In this document: one piece after another, positions 8,446 to 17,522 of the stretch
Numbering within the stretch: position 1 is the first letter of the stretch
Layout: every line of letters begins with the position of its first letter
Assembly (NCBI RefSeq): GCF_943193135.1
Contig: NZ_CALPCZ010000026.1
Coordinates: 1 to 35,570 of the forward strand
Source of the DNA: Odoribacter lunatus
GTDB lineage: Bacteria; Bacteroidota; Bacteroidia; Bacteroidales; Marinifilaceae
Length of the DNA: 35,570 bases
Direction: 5' to 3'
The notes under the pieces: generated by a model
The model's input: only the letters and a program-made list of their open reading frames with translations
What the model was told of the DNA's origin: nothing
Database searches by the model: none
Program-made: the position numbers and the translations under genes

Positions 8446-9214
8446 CCATCATCTGTAAATATACATCGGGCTCATCTGTAAAATTCGCAGGGTCCACAAT
8501 TGCCTTCACCTCATTTTCCAACTGTTGTATCTGTTCGCTTTCCTGCAAATCTTCCTCTTGCTGATTGTCCGAAACGCCCGCCTTAAAATGACGTTCCCGC
8601 AGCAGTTCTCCCTCCTCATCGTAATAACGCCATACACCTTCTTTCAGATTATTCCGGTATGCCCCCTCTATGCGCACTTTTCCCCCGTAACCATACGCCC
8701 TCAATATTCCATCCAATTTTCCATCCACAAATACCGTCTCAAATTTCAATTTCCCGTTGTCGTAAAAGACTTTCCACTCTCCGGACAATACGCCCGACTT
8801 CCAGGTCTTTCTCTCCGCCACCTGCCCCGAAGCATAATACTTGCAAGAAACTCCATCCAATTTATCCTCCGCATATTCTTCCGTCGTCAATAGCCGCTCT
8901 CCTTTGCGATATTCCCACACGCCTGTTTTCTTCCGGTTCAAATACCGACCCGATGAACTGAACTCACCGTTTTTACTGTAAATAACAGCATCCGTTTCTT
9001 CTCCCCGGTAATTCAGTTTTGCCTTCACCTGCCCCGAAGGATAATATTGAAGCATTTCCCCTACCGGTTGCCTGCCGACGAAATATCCCCGGTAACGCAA
9101 CGTGCCGTCCGCATAATATGCCTCTTTCAGTTCTCCCTGCTGGGCACCTGCCGACAGACAGACGCTCATTAGGCCAACCAGTCCCCAACCATATATATAT
9201 ATACTCAATCGCAT
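8438..9214 (-). CDS. Exported MORN-repeat protein
   Basis: A 258-residue protein with a signal peptide (hydrophobic WGLVGLMSVCLSAG, cleavage near AGAQ). The body is a run of about seven MORN/YwqK-like repeats of the form YYxSGQVxxxxxYRxGxxxGxWxxY, for example YYPSGQVKAKLNYRG and FYDNGKLKFETVFVDGKLDG. The tail is acidic (DNQQEEDLQESEQIQQLENEV). Proteins of this kind are common in Bacteroidetes and are sometimes named YwqK-type antitoxin-like, a label that says nothing sure about function. It lies between yihA and xseA in the operon and overlaps xseA by 8 bases. Confidence 0.88.
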   Translation of the reverse strand: MRLSIYIYGWGLVGLMSVCLSAGAQQGELKEAYYADGTLRYRGYFVGRQPVGEMLQYYPSGQVKAKLNYRGEETDAVIYSKNGEFSSSGRYLNRKKTGVWEYRKGERLLTTEEYAEDKLDGVSCKYYASGQVAERKTWKSGVLSGEWKVFYDNGKLKFETVFVDGKLDGILRAYGYGGKVRIEGAYRNNLKEGVWRYYDEEGELLRERHFKAGVSDNQQEEDLQESEQIQQLENEVKAIVDPANFTDEPDVYLQMMDE

Positions 9215-9224
9215 AACTTATCTC

Positions 9225-9827
9225 CTATATTTTAACCGTATGATTCAATTCATCTATATAATCCAATACCTCTTCCCGTCCCAGCCTTTTCTCAGACGAA
9301 GTAATAAATGCCAACGGCGTTGTCTCCCACGTATCCAACATCACCCGATGATAATTGTCAATGCAGCTCACCCGTTGAGTCGCTGTCAATTTATCTGCTT
9401 TTGTAAAAATCATTACAAACGGCACTCCGTTTTCTCCCAACCATTCCATAAATTCAAGGTCTATCCGCAAAGGCTCATGCCGGCTATCTATCAACACAAA
9501 CAAACACACCAGATTTTCCCGCTTTAAAATATAATCCCGAATCATCTTCTCAAACTGTCCCCGCGAGGATTTCGACGTACGGGCATAACCGTATCCCGGC
9601 AAATCCACCATATACCACTCCTCATTCATCAGAAAATGATTTATCAATTGGGTCTTCCCCGGTTTCGCCGCCGTCTTTGCCAAATCTTTCCGATTTGTCA
9701 GCATATTTATCAACGACGACTTTCCAACGTTCGACCTCCCGATAAACGCATATTCATGCCGGTCCGGCGGCGGACACTTTTTTACATCGGAATTGCTTAC
9801 TACAAATTCAGCTTTCGTTATCTCCAT
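9225..9827 (-). CDS. yihA: Ribosome biogenesis GTP-binding protein YihA/YsxC (EngB)
   Basis: A 200-residue TRAFAC-class GTPase needed for large ribosomal subunit assembly. The GTP-binding motifs are in order: G1 GRSNVGKS (30-37), G3 DLPGYG (75-80) and G4 TKAD (142-145). Length and motif spacing match EngB and exclude larger GTPases such as Der or Era. It lies 10 bases after the U32 gene in the same operon. Confidence 0.95.
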   Translation of the reverse strand: MEITKAEFVVSNSDVKKCPPPDRHEYAFIGRSNVGKSSLINMLTNRKDLAKTAAKPGKTQLINHFLMNEEWYMVDLPGYGYARTSKSSRGQFEKMIRDYILKRENLVCLFVLIDSRHEPLRIDLEFMEWLGENGVPFVMIFTKADKLTATQRVSCIDNYHRVMLDTWETTPLAFITSSEKRLGREEVLDYIDELNHTVKI

Positions 9828-9837
9828 TCCCTTTTAT

Positions 9838-11091
9838 TTAAAAATTATCATCCGTAGCATCCACCCATTTGTACAATTTGTCTCCCCTCCTGATTTTTTC
9901 CCCGACAGCCATTGAAAATACCGCTCCTTTCTTCACACTATCCACCGGTTGCAAATCTACCCGGATTTCAGGCACCTGCATCTGTATGGTTCCTGTAGTC
10001 ATTCCCTGTATCAATATCTCATCCCCCACATTCAAATCAAAAGATTCCAATTTAAACTCCCCGACCTGCAAATTCTTAAAATAATTGGTCACCTTCCCCA
10101 ACAATACTTTCTTCTTCGTTGCCTTGGAGCCATATACTTCACTCCATTCTCCCAATCGTTGTCCCAAATAATAACCATCCCAAAAGCCCCGGTTAAATAC
10201 GGTTGCCAAGCGCTTCTTCCATTCTTCAATCCGCTCTGCCGCATAGCTTCCGTCCACATAGGCCTGAATGGCTTCATTGTAACATTCGCATACCGTCCGT
10301 ACATATTCCGCCGAACGCGCCCGCCCTTCTATCTTGAATACCCGCACTCCCGCATCCGCCATTTTATTCAGGAATCCTATTGTACAAAGGTCTTTGGGAG
10401 ACATAATGTATTCGTTCTCTATATCCAGTTCCACCTCATTATCCCGGTCTTTCACCGTATAGGCCCGCCGGCAAATCTGAAAACAGGCACCCCGATTGGC
10501 AGAAGCATTTTTCTCATGCAAACTCAAATAACACTTACCCGATACTGCCATGCACAACGCCCCGTGAGCAAACATCTCAATCCGCACCAACTCTCCTTTC
10601 GGTCCCCGCAAATTATGCTCGATAATCTGACGATGAATTTCCGCCACCTGCTCCAACGACACTTCCCGTGCCAATACCACCACATCCGCATAACCGGCAA
10701 AAAAACGCAACGCCTCAAAATTAGAAACGTTGCACTGCGTACTGATATGTACCTCCACTCCCACAGAGCGCGCATACAGAATAGCCGCCAAATCGGAAGC
10801 AATAATCGCTGTCACTCCCGCCTCTCCCGCACAATCAATCACCCGCCGCATCTTCTCCAGCTCATTATTATAAATCACCGTATTTACCGTCAGATAGGTT
10901 TTTACCCCCTTCTCCGAACAGATTTCCACAATATGCTTTAAATCATCCAACGTGAAATTAGCAGACGAACGTGCCCGCATATTCAATCCCTCCACACCGA
11001 AATACACCGAATCCGCCCCTCCCTGTAAAGCCGCAGCCAAAGATTCATAAGATCCCACCGGAGCCATTATTTCAAAATCCTTTCTTGTCAT
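9838..11091 (-). CDS. Peptidase U32 family protein (TrhP/RlhA-like)
   Basis: A 417-residue member of the U32 family. The family signature is clear in EMFAHGALCMAVSGKCYLS (172-190). Cys180, Cys187, Cys203 and Cys207 form the four-cysteine pattern that in studied U32 members holds an iron-sulfur cluster. Established members of this family (TrhP, RlhA, UbiU) support prephenate- or oxygen-independent hydroxylation of tRNA, rRNA or quinone precursors, so the protease name is historical. I infer an RNA hydroxylation role, which fits its neighbour yihA, but the substrate is not shown. It is the first gene of the 11.1-5.6 kb operon with a -7 box about 30 bases upstream. Confidence 0.92.
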   Translation of the reverse strand: MTRKDFEIMAPVGSYESLAAALQGGADSVYFGVEGLNMRARSSANFTLDDLKHIVEICSEKGVKTYLTVNTVIYNNELEKMRRVIDCAGEAGVTAIIASDLAAILYARSVGVEVHISTQCNVSNFEALRFFAGYADVVVLAREVSLEQVAEIHRQIIEHNLRGPKGELVRIEMFAHGALCMAVSGKCYLSLHEKNASANRGACFQICRRAYTVKDRDNEVELDIENEYIMSPKDLCTIGFLNKMADAGVRVFKIEGRARSAEYVRTVCECYNEAIQAYVDGSYAAERIEEWKKRLATVFNRGFWDGYYLGQRLGEWSEVYGSKATKKKVLLGKVTNYFKNLQVGEFKLESFDLNVGDEILIQGMTTGTIQMQVPEIRVDLQPVDSVKKGAVFSMAVGEKIRRGDKLYKWVDATDDNF

Positions 11092-11407
11092 ACTCTTGCC
11101 AGAAACTGATTATAAACACACAAATTTATAAAAAACTTTCATATCACTAAACAGCGCCAAGGCTGGCATTTCAATTCTCCACCCATACCATTCACAAATA
11201 ATATTCATTATCTTTGAAGCACAAATTGAGATTTAATGAAATCAAACGAAATAAAATTAGGCTCTTTAGAAGATATTGCAACTATTGTATATGGAAAAGA
11301 AAAAACAGAATATCAAAACCATAACTGAGTATAACACAGTAGATATGATCCCCAATCAAAACCGGAAAAAAACTGCCGGCTGATAAAGTTTTGTAATTAA
11401 TTTGAGA
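11092..11407. other. Intergenic gap with possible gene remnants
   Basis: This 316-base gap holds the promoter at 11121-11128. On the plus strand two 30-codon frames overlap: one at 11236-11328 (MKSNEIKLGSLEDIATIVYG...) and one at 11291-11383 (MEKKKQNIKTITEYN...). The first has a faint likeness to the start of a type I restriction specificity subunit. Both are too short to call as genes. No RNA gene is seen. Confidence 0.4.
11121..11128 (-). promoter_or_regulatory. Putative promoter of the U32-yihA-xse-dacB operon
   Basis: On the minus strand this is TAAATTTG, an exact TAnnTTTG -7 box, about 30 bases from the U32 start codon. The -33 element is poor (GTTT about 20 bases upstream). Confidence 0.5.
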
Positions 11408-11881
11408 TCAAGCAAAAAATCTTTCTTTCAAACGTTCATATACGATTTTTAAACTTCCCGTACTTTCGACTAGTTCATTTAATGAAACCACGACTTCTTG
11501 AGTATCCAACGGATAATCATGTGCAATTGTATTTCTCAACTCCCGCATATAAACCCAATTCTCTATACTATCAATTACTCCCAATCGTTCCAAACGATCC
11601 AAGACATCACGCATTGACATAGTTTCTACCTCTTCATACAACCACGATAATACATACCTGAATATCTTCGTTCCTATAGCATCCTGCAATTTGGAAAAAC
11701 GAAATATAAACTGATCCAAACGCATCACCGCATCACTATTTAGGTTCAGATAAGTTTCTTCATCTAACGGGAAATACAATTTCAAGCCACGTAAAGCCTC
11801 CTCAATCCGTACAACATGTTTATCACAGATTTCAAATGCCCGAAGCAACCGCTCTTTCAATTCCTGCCGTTTCTCTGTCAT
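11408..11881 (-). CDS. hepT: HepT-like toxin (HEPN-domain RNase)
   Basis: A 157-residue all-helical HEPN protein. The ribonuclease motif RX4HXY is intact as Arg116, His121 and Tyr123 in RELRNTIAHDYP. In the studied HepT/MntA (type VII) systems the HEPN partner cleaves RNA and is silenced when the nucleotidyltransferase adds AMP to the tyrosine of this motif. The gene overlaps the upstream mntA stop by four bases (ATGA), the usual order and coupling for these pairs. No transmembrane or signal segment is present. Family assignment is firm; toxicity in this host is inferred. Confidence 0.87.
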   Translation of the reverse strand: MTEKRQELKERLLRAFEICDKHVVRIEEALRGLKLYFPLDEETYLNLNSDAVMRLDQFIFRFSKLQDAIGTKIFRYVLSWLYEEVETMSMRDVLDRLERLGVIDSIENWVYMRELRNTIAHDYPLDTQEVVVSLNELVESTGSLKIVYERLKERFFA

Positions 11882-12168
11882 ATCAATCGTATTCCATGCA
11901 ACATAGCCTCCCGCACAACTGCATTATCCTCATAATCTCCAACCACATCAATCTTCCGGTCTCCTAAAGCCAACTTCAACTTAGCCACCATCCGCACCCG
12001 CTCCAAAACTCCTTTCTTCTCTCCTGCGTTTCTAACCAATAAATCAATATCCCCCCCCCGCTTACTGTCATCCGTACGCGAACCAAACAAAAACACCTCT
12101 ACTCCCCAGCCGTAAACTTCTTGAGCTATCCGGACAATTGTATCTATCTCCCCAGCAGTTAAACGCAT
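11878..12168 (-). CDS. mntA: MntA-like nucleotidyltransferase antitoxin
   Basis: A 96-residue minimal nucleotidyltransferase. The active-site pattern is GS (29-30), nine residues, then DID (40-42), within VEVFLFGSRTDDSKRGGDID. In type VII toxin-antitoxin systems this protein AMPylates the HEPN toxin encoded next to it. The codons for Arg37-Gly-Gly-Asp40 contain nine G in a row (plus-strand C9, 12051-12059), so a one-base slip would cut the protein off just before the catalytic aspartates. The pair has its own promoter at 12191-12198 and lies between the end of the polysaccharide operon and the housekeeping operon. Confidence 0.88.
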   Translation of the reverse strand: MRLTAGEIDTIVRIAQEVYGWGVEVFLFGSRTDDSKRGGDIDLLVRNAGEKKGVLERVRMVAKLKLALGDRKIDVVGDYEDNAVVREAMLHGIRLI

Positions 12169-12190
12169 AATTATCTTGTTTTTATATCAA

Positions 12191-12198
12191 CAAAGATA
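12191..12198 (-). promoter_or_regulatory. Putative promoter of mntA-hepT
   Basis: Minus-strand TATCTTTG matches TAnnTTTG, 22 bases before the mntA ATG. A TTGG about 19 bases upstream is a weak -33 match. It lies downstream of the polysaccharide operon terminator, so the pair is independently transcribed. Confidence 0.5.
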
Positions 12199-12230
12199 AA
12201 CAGACTTTCTCAATAAACCAACCCCTCCCT

Positions 12231-12267
12231 AAAAACAAAGGAGACTCACCTCCCGGTGAGCCTCCTT
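12231..12267 (-). terminator. Terminator of the polysaccharide operon
   Basis: A 13-base-pair stem, AAGGAGACTCACC (12238-12250) with GGTGAGCCTCCTT (12255-12267), has one mismatch and a four-base loop. On the minus strand it is followed by a T-rich run (the A-run at 12231-12235). It lies about 40 bases after the rfbB stop. Confidence 0.9.
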
Positions 12268-12304
12268 AATCTCCGCATACAACAAACCTATTTACAGTTC
12301 TCTC

Positions 12305-13435
12305 TTACTTATCACCATACATCCGTTCATAGTAACGCTGGTAATCCCCGCTTGTCACCTGATCCAACCACTCCTGATTATCCAAATACCACTTCACCGT
12401 CTTCTCGATGCCTTCCTCAAACTGAAGAGATGGTTCCCAACCAAGCTCACTCTGCAATTTGCGCGAATCAATGGCATATCGCATATCATGACCGAGACGG
12501 TCGGTGACGTAAGTTATCAATTTTTCAGACTGTCCTTCCGGGTTACCCAAAAGACGATCGACCGTCTTGATTATGACTTTTATCAGGTCGATATTCTTCC
12601 ACTCGTTGAAACCTCCGATATTGTACGTCTCTGCAATCCTACCCTCGTGGAAAATCAAATCTATCGCCCTCGCGTGGTCTTCCACATACAGCCAATCCCT
12701 CACGTTCTCGCCCTTGCCATACACCGGCAACGGTTTATTGTGACGAATGTTGTTTATAAACAAAGGAATCAGTTTTTCCGGGAACTGATAAGGGCCGTAA
12801 TTGTTCGAACAATTGGTTACAATCGTCGGCAGTCCGAATGTGTCATGAAAAGCCCGCACAAAATGGTCACTTGATGCCTTTGATGCCGAATAGGGCGAAT
12901 GGGGATTGTATTTCGTTGTCTCTACAAAAAACTCCGTGCCGTATGCCATATCGTCGTTGCTCGACGCTTTGGTAGTGAACGGCGCAGGAACGCCTTCGGG
13001 ATGAGTCAGTTTAAGAGCGCCGTAAACCTCATCCGTCGAAATATGATAAAAACGCTTCCCGTCATACGCCCCCTCCCAGGCCACTTTGGCAGCCTGCAAC
13101 AGGGACAAAGTACCCATCACATTCGTCCGGGCAAACGTAAACGGGTCTTTGATGGAACGGTCTACATGACTCTCCGCGGCCAGATGAATCACGCCATCAA
13201 TATGATATTTGCGGAATAATTCACAGATTACTTCAAAATCGCAGATATCCGCCTTTACGAACGTATAATTTGGTGCTTGCTCGATATCCGCCAAATTGGC
13301 CAGATTGCCCGCATAAGTCAATTTGTCCAGATTGATGATATGATATTCCGGATACTTCCTTACAAACAGCCGAACCACATGCGAACCGATAAAACCGGCT
13401 CCACCGGTAATCAATATATTTCTTTTAAAATCCAT
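12305..13435 (-). CDS. rfbB: dTDP-glucose 4,6-dehydratase
   Basis: A 376-residue extended SDR enzyme that converts dTDP-glucose to dTDP-4-keto-6-deoxyglucose. The NAD-binding motif TGGAGFIG is at 10-17, the catalytic STDEVYG with Asp135-Glu136 at 133-139, and YxxxK (Tyr182, Lys186) in PYSASKASSDH. It is the last gene of the polysaccharide operon, six bases after rfbD. Its product feeds both the rhamnose branch (RfbC, RfbD) and, I infer, the aminotransferase encoded at 28.9-30.0 kb. Its base composition is clearly more GC-rich than the glycosyltransferase block upstream. Confidence 0.96.
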   Translation of the reverse strand: MDFKRNILITGGAGFIGSHVVRLFVRKYPEYHIINLDKLTYAGNLANLADIEQAPNYTFVKADICDFEVICELFRKYHIDGVIHLAAESHVDRSIKDPFTFARTNVMGTLSLLQAAKVAWEGAYDGKRFYHISTDEVYGALKLTHPEGVPAPFTTKASSNDDMAYGTEFFVETTKYNPHSPYSASKASSDHFVRAFHDTFGLPTIVTNCSNNYGPYQFPEKLIPLFINNIRHNKPLPVYGKGENVRDWLYVEDHARAIDLIFHEGRIAETYNIGGFNEWKNIDLIKVIIKTVDRLLGNPEGQSEKLITYVTDRLGHDMRYAIDSRKLQSELGWEPSLQFEEGIEKTVKWYLDNQEWLDQVTSGDYQRYYERMYGDK

Positions 13436-13441
13436 AACTTC

Positions 13442-14305
13442 TTAATTTAATTCATCCATACATTTCACAAGCGACTCCTTCCAATGAGGAATCTGATAAT
13501 CAAAATCCTGCTTCACCTTCGTTTTATCCAAGACGGAAAAAGCCGGACGCTTCACCTTGCTCGGAAATTCATCCGAATGACAAGGAACAATGTCACATTC
13601 GTGCCCAGACAATGCGGCAATCTCTTTCGCAAAATCATACCACGAACATACCCCTTCATTCGAGAAATGATAAATTCCTTGATGTTCCCGATACTTTCCT
13701 GATTCTATGACATAGTAAATCAACGCAGCCAAATCTCCTGCATAAGTAGGAGTCCCCACCTGGTCGAACACGACCGTGAGCCGTTCCCGCTCCGCAGTCA
13801 GCCGACGCATCGTTTTTACGAAATTATTGCCGAAAGAAGAATACAGCCAGGCCGTCCGGAAGATCAGATAACGACACCCGCTGGCCTCAATCGCTTTTTC
13901 TCCAGCCAACTTCGTCCTGCCATATACCCCCAGCGGATAGGTCGGTTCTTCCTCCCGGCAAGGCAGATGACCGGTCCCCTGAAACACATAATCGGTAGAA
14001 ACGTGAATCAAGGTAGCTCCAGTCTCCCGACAGGCAACAGCCAGATTTTCCACCGCCTGATGATTAATCCGATCTGCCATCCCAGCATCCTCTTCCGCCT
14101 TGTCCACATTCGTATAAGCCGCACAATTCACGACCACCGAAATCCGATTCTCGCTCATACAACAACGAACAGCCTGCAAATCCGTTATATCCAGCTCCGC
14201 CACATCCGTAAAAACAAAACACTCCGCATTCGCCCCCTCTGCCAGACGCCTCATCTCATTCCCCAGCTGTCCGTTCGCACCAGTTACTAAAATACGCTCA
14301 TTCAT
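13442..14305 (-). CDS. rfbD: dTDP-4-dehydrorhamnose reductase
   Basis: An SDR enzyme that makes dTDP-L-rhamnose, 287 residues from the chosen start. The motif TGANGQLG lies at 8-15, STDYVF near 103-108, and YxxxK (Tyr128, Lys132) in YGRTKLAGEKA. I chose the ATG at 14305 (MNERILVTGANG) because enzymes of this family begin directly with the nucleotide-binding strand; a longer frame from 14326 adds seven residues and overlaps rfbC more. From the chosen start the overlap with rfbC is eight bases. Confidence 0.94.
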   Translation of the reverse strand: MNERILVTGANGQLGNEMRRLAEGANAECFVFTDVAELDITDLQAVRCCMSENRISVVVNCAAYTNVDKAEEDAGMADRINHQAVENLAVACRETGATLIHVSTDYVFQGTGHLPCREEEPTYPLGVYGRTKLAGEKAIEASGCRYLIFRTAWLYSSFGNNFVKTMRRLTAERERLTVVFDQVGTPTYAGDLAALIYYVIESGKYREHQGIYHFSNEGVCSWYDFAKEIAALSGHECDIVPCHSDEFPSKVKRPAFSVLDKTKVKQDFDYQIPHWKESLVKCMDELN

Positions 14306-14870
14306 ACAACTTCTCATTATAATCAAACAACCACTCCGCCTCCTTCAATCGGACGTGACACCGGTCCTTTTCCGAAAGAATCACCTTCTCCACCGGCAAT
14401 TGCCAATCAATGCCCAGATCCGGATCATCCCACGCCAAAGCCCCTTCATACTCGGGTGCATAAAAATTGTCGCACTTGTACTGAAATATCGCTTCCGGAC
14501 TCAATACCGCAAACCCGTGGGCGAATCCGCGCGGAATAAAAAACTGTCGTTTGTTCTCCTCGCTCAACTCTGCCGACACATACTTGCCGAATGTCGGCGA
14601 ACCCTTGCGGATATCCACCGCCACGTCCAACACCTTTCCCTTCACCACCCGCACCAGCTTAGATTGGGCATACGGAGGCTTCTGGAAATGCAATCCCCGC
14701 AACACGCCGTAACACGACTTTGATTCATTGTCCTGTACAAACGTCGTCTTGCACACCAGTTTTTCAAAATCCCGTTGTGAAAACGACTCAAAAAAGTACC
14801 CTCGTTCATCTCCGAACAAACGAGGTTGAAGGAGTACCACTCCCTTTATGAAAGTTTCAATCAGTTCCAT
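14298..14870 (-). CDS. rfbC: dTDP-4-dehydrorhamnose 3,5-epimerase
   Basis: A 190-residue cupin-fold epimerase, the normal length. The catalytic histidine is in the conserved RGLHFQ (His61), followed by the family line AQSKLVRVVKGKVLDVAVDI and the RGFAHGFAVLS motif. It inverts C3 and C5 of dTDP-4-keto-6-deoxyglucose on the way to L-rhamnose. It lies five bases after rfbA and overlaps rfbD. Confidence 0.96.
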   Translation of the reverse strand: MELIETFIKGVVLLQPRLFGDERGYFFESFSQRDFEKLVCKTTFVQDNESKSCYGVLRGLHFQKPPYAQSKLVRVVKGKVLDVAVDIRKGSPTFGKYVSAELSEENKRQFFIPRGFAHGFAVLSPEAIFQYKCDNFYAPEYEGALAWDDPDLGIDWQLPVEKVILSEKDRCHVRLKEAEWLFDYNEKLYE

Positions 14871-14875
14871 ATGGA

Positions 14876-15778
14876 TTATTCCCCGAATTTTTCATTTTTC
14901 TCAAACTCATCCGCCATCTTCATCAGATACTGCCCATACTGATTCTTTATCATCGGCTGTGCCAGTTCCCTCATCTTGGCAGGTGTAATCCAGCCCTGAC
15001 GCAAGGCGATTCCCTCCAGACAAGCCACTTTCAACCCCTGCCGCTTCTCGATCACCTCCACGAACGTCGAAGCCTCACTCAACGAATCGTGCGTCCCCGT
15101 ATCCAGCCACGCAAAACCACGCCCCAACAGCTGCACCTTCAACTCTCCGTCCTGCAAGAATCGCTGGTTCACCGTCGTAATCTCCAGTTCTCCGCGTGCA
15201 GACGGCTGGATGTGCTTCGCCACATCCACCACCTTGTTCGGGTAGAAATACAACCCCACGACGGCATAATTCGACTTCGGCGCTTTCGGTTTCTCCTCGA
15301 TGCTCAACACATTCCCCTCCTTGTCAAATTCTGCCACCCCATACCGCTCCGGGTCGCTCACCCAATAACCGAACACCGTGGCTTTTTTCTCCTCCTCCGC
15401 TGTCCGCACCGCTTCCTGCAACATCCGCGTAAAACTCTGCCCGTAGAAGATATTATCCCCAAGCACCAAACAGGCGGAATCCTCTCCCACAAACTGCTCT
15501 CCGATGATAAACGCCTGTGCCAGTCCGTCCGGACTTGGTTGCTCCGCATACTCGAAGCGCACCCCGTAATCCGAACCGTCCCCCAACAACCGCCGGAAAC
15601 CCGGCAAATCCTGAGGTGTCGAAATAATCAGAATCTCCCGAATTCCGGCTAACATCAGCACGGAAATCGGATAATAAATCATCGGCTTATCGAAAATCGG
15701 CAGCAACTGCTTGCTCACCCCTTTCGTTATCGGATAAAGCCGTGTGCCGGAACCGCCGGCAAGAACAATGCCTTTCAT
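14876..15778 (-). CDS. rfbA: Glucose-1-phosphate thymidylyltransferase
   Basis: A 300-residue nucleotidyltransferase that forms dTDP-glucose from dTTP and glucose 1-phosphate. The signature GGSGTRLYP (8-16), the [15 protein letters not shown] segment and the VLGDNIFYG metal site are all present. It is the first of the four rhamnose genes (order A, C, D, B) and overlaps the preceding glycosyltransferase by four bases, so that transferase is probably the rhamnosyltransferase that uses the product. Confidence 0.96.
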   Translation of the reverse strand: MKGIVLAGGSGTRLYPITKGVSKQLLPIFDKPMIYYPISVLMLAGIREILIISTPQDLPGFRRLLGDGSDYGVRFEYAEQPSPDGLAQAFIIGEQFVGEDSACLVLGDNIFYGQSFTRMLQEAVRTAEEEKKATVFGYWVSDPERYGVAEFDKEGNVLSIEEKPKAPKSNYAVVGLYFYPNKVVDVAKHIQPSARGELEITTVNQRFLQDGELKVQLLGRGFAWLDTGTHDSLSEASTFVEVIEKRQGLKVACLEGIALRQGWITPAKMRELAQPMIKNQYGQYLMKMADEFEKNEKFGE

Positions 15779-16593
15779 AAAAGAAGTTTTTTTATAAGCG
15801 AAATACAGTATTTATTCTTTTCAATACGTTTCCTATCGAAAAACCAACCCCATTTGTTAAAATATATAATAACAGATTTTATATGGTACTTCAATAGTTT
15901 TTTATTCTTGTAGGAGCCTTTTTCATATTCATGCACTACAGAAACTTCTGGATAAAATATAGTTTTTGAAACTTCACCGATTCGTCGACAAAGATCCAAA
16001 TCCTCTGCATACATAAAATATCGTTCGTCAAATCCACCAACTTGCTTTAATACTGAACATCTCATAAACATAAAGCAACCGGATAAAGAAGGAACTTCCA
16101 TCACAGAGTTATAGCCAGACCAATGAAGTTCATACATATAATCATGCTTCTTCTGATACGACTTAATCGGAATAAATCTACGTACAATCAGATTCATAGG
16201 AGATGGAAGAAGTTTACACAAATATTGAGTATCACCTGATGGGTAAACGATTTTAGGCATTACCAATCCACAATCGGGAGTCCTATTCATAAATTCGCTC
16301 AATCGGCCTAATACATCTCCTGTCCAGTAAACATCAGGATTTAAAACTACATGATAAGTACCACCAAGTTCCATCGCTAGTTTTATTGCAACATTATGAG
16401 CAGATCCATATCCAAGATTAACAGAATGAATATAACGTATTTTTGGGGTATTACTGACAAAATCTCTTAGCTCATCATTAGATGAATTATCAATGACAAA
16501 TAAAACTTTTACGTCAGACTGCTCAACACACTTGATTAGTCGTTGTAAGTCTGTATGTAATGTATGATATGTAACAATAGAAGCCGTCAACAT
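15775..16593 (-). CDS. GT2 glycosyltransferase, probable rhamnosyltransferase
   Basis: A 272-residue family 2 glycosyltransferase. It begins with [19 protein letters not shown], has the FVIDNSSND nucleotide-binding segment, the NPDV (85-88) metal-binding motif, and the acceptor-side [19 protein letters not shown] typical of WbbL/RfbF-type rhamnosyltransferases. It adds one sugar to the lipid-linked repeat unit at the inner membrane. Translational coupling to rfbA (four-base overlap) supports dTDP-L-rhamnose as donor, an inference. The gene is AT-rich, unlike rfbA. Confidence 0.85.
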   Translation of the reverse strand: MLTASIVTYHTLHTDLQRLIKCVEQSDVKVLFVIDNSSNDELRDFVSNTPKIRYIHSVNLGYGSAHNVAIKLAMELGGTYHVVLNPDVYWTGDVLGRLSEFMNRTPDCGLVMPKIVYPSGDTQYLCKLLPSPMNLIVRRFIPIKSYQKKHDYMYELHWSGYNSVMEVPSLSGCFMFMRCSVLKQVGGFDERYFMYAEDLDLCRRIGEVSKTIFYPEVSVVHEYEKGSYKNKKLLKYHIKSVIIYFNKWGWFFDRKRIEKNKYCISLIKKLLL

Positions 16594-17456
16594 AATATCT
16601 CTTTAGATATAGGAGTTATTTTATTCGGATTATTGGAATACATACGCATATCCCCAAAAGGAAATTCAACTTCCGGAGTATTACAGTCGAATTTATATAC
16701 TCTACCACTTTCTAAAACCACCGATATTTTATACCCTAAATCAAGTACTAGTTGTGAAAACTTTACTTCTCCCTCTCTAATTAAAAGCCTTTTATCAATG
16801 ATGTTAATTCCTGGAAATTGACCTTTATTTAATTTTACTATCTCATCTAAAACATCAACAGTAGTAAGGATAAAAAAACTTTGGATATGCGGTGAGAAAT
16901 TATTTTTAAAAAGTGTTTGAGTATATCGAGAATTACACGAAATCCCTAATGCTCCAACATCTTGATTATTCTCCATATATTCAATATAATCGTTAAGAAA
17001 AGTATCAATTTGTGCATTTACAGAAGAGTTTGTAAGTATGATGTAATGATTTTCACGAGTTCTCTCCATATCATATGCTACTGCGTATCCAGAAAAATCC
17101 ATTCCAGTGTTAGAGACAGGGATAATTTTATCTGAATTATTTTCAATATAATTTTTATCGATGGTATTAAGTTTTTCTATTTCCGAAATAGTGACATAAA
17201 TTTTTAAATTTAACAAGGTCTCTCTGTTAAATCTCAAAAGTTGATAGAATAGACCGCATTCAAATTCTTTAATTTTAGGGATGTGTTTTATTCTTTGAAG
17301 CTTATAGCCTCCCCATTCATGAATATAGACAGTTATTAAATTGCTTTCAACTGATTTTCTTTTCGTCTGCTTTGCTAATTTTTTCTTTTTCTTAAAACGA
17401 TAGAATATATCTGATATTAAAGCAAAATAAAATGAAATAATCCCTTTTGTCCTCAT
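16587..17456 (-). CDS. Putative RgpF-like glycosyltransferase
   Basis: A 289-residue protein of the polysaccharide operon. After a basic N-terminus (FYRFKKKKKLAKQTKRK) it carries ITVYIHEWGGY, then SNTGMDFSGYAVAYD near residue 120 and YIILTNSSVNAQID. This layout recalls the rhamnan-synthesis F (RgpF) family, in which an N-G-x-D motif precedes the sugar-nucleotide site. I am not sure of the family; it could be another GT-A enzyme. It lies between two GT2 genes, overlapping the next by seven bases. It is very AT-rich. Confidence 0.6.
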   Translation of the reverse strand: MRTKGIISFYFALISDIFYRFKKKKKLAKQTKRKSVESNLITVYIHEWGGYKLQRIKHIPKIKEFECGLFYQLLRFNRETLLNLKIYVTISEIEKLNTIDKNYIENNSDKIIPVSNTGMDFSGYAVAYDMERTRENHYIILTNSSVNAQIDTFLNDYIEYMENNQDVGALGISCNSRYTQTLFKNNFSPHIQSFFILTTVDVLDEIVKLNKGQFPGINIIDKRLLIREGEVKFSQLVLDLGYKISVVLESGRVYKFDCNTPEVEFPFGDMRMYSNNPNKITPISKEILC

Positions 17457-17522
17457 ATTGATATTTGAACAACTAAATTTTCAGATTGAAGAAATCATTT
17501 TATACCAAAACATTTAACAATA

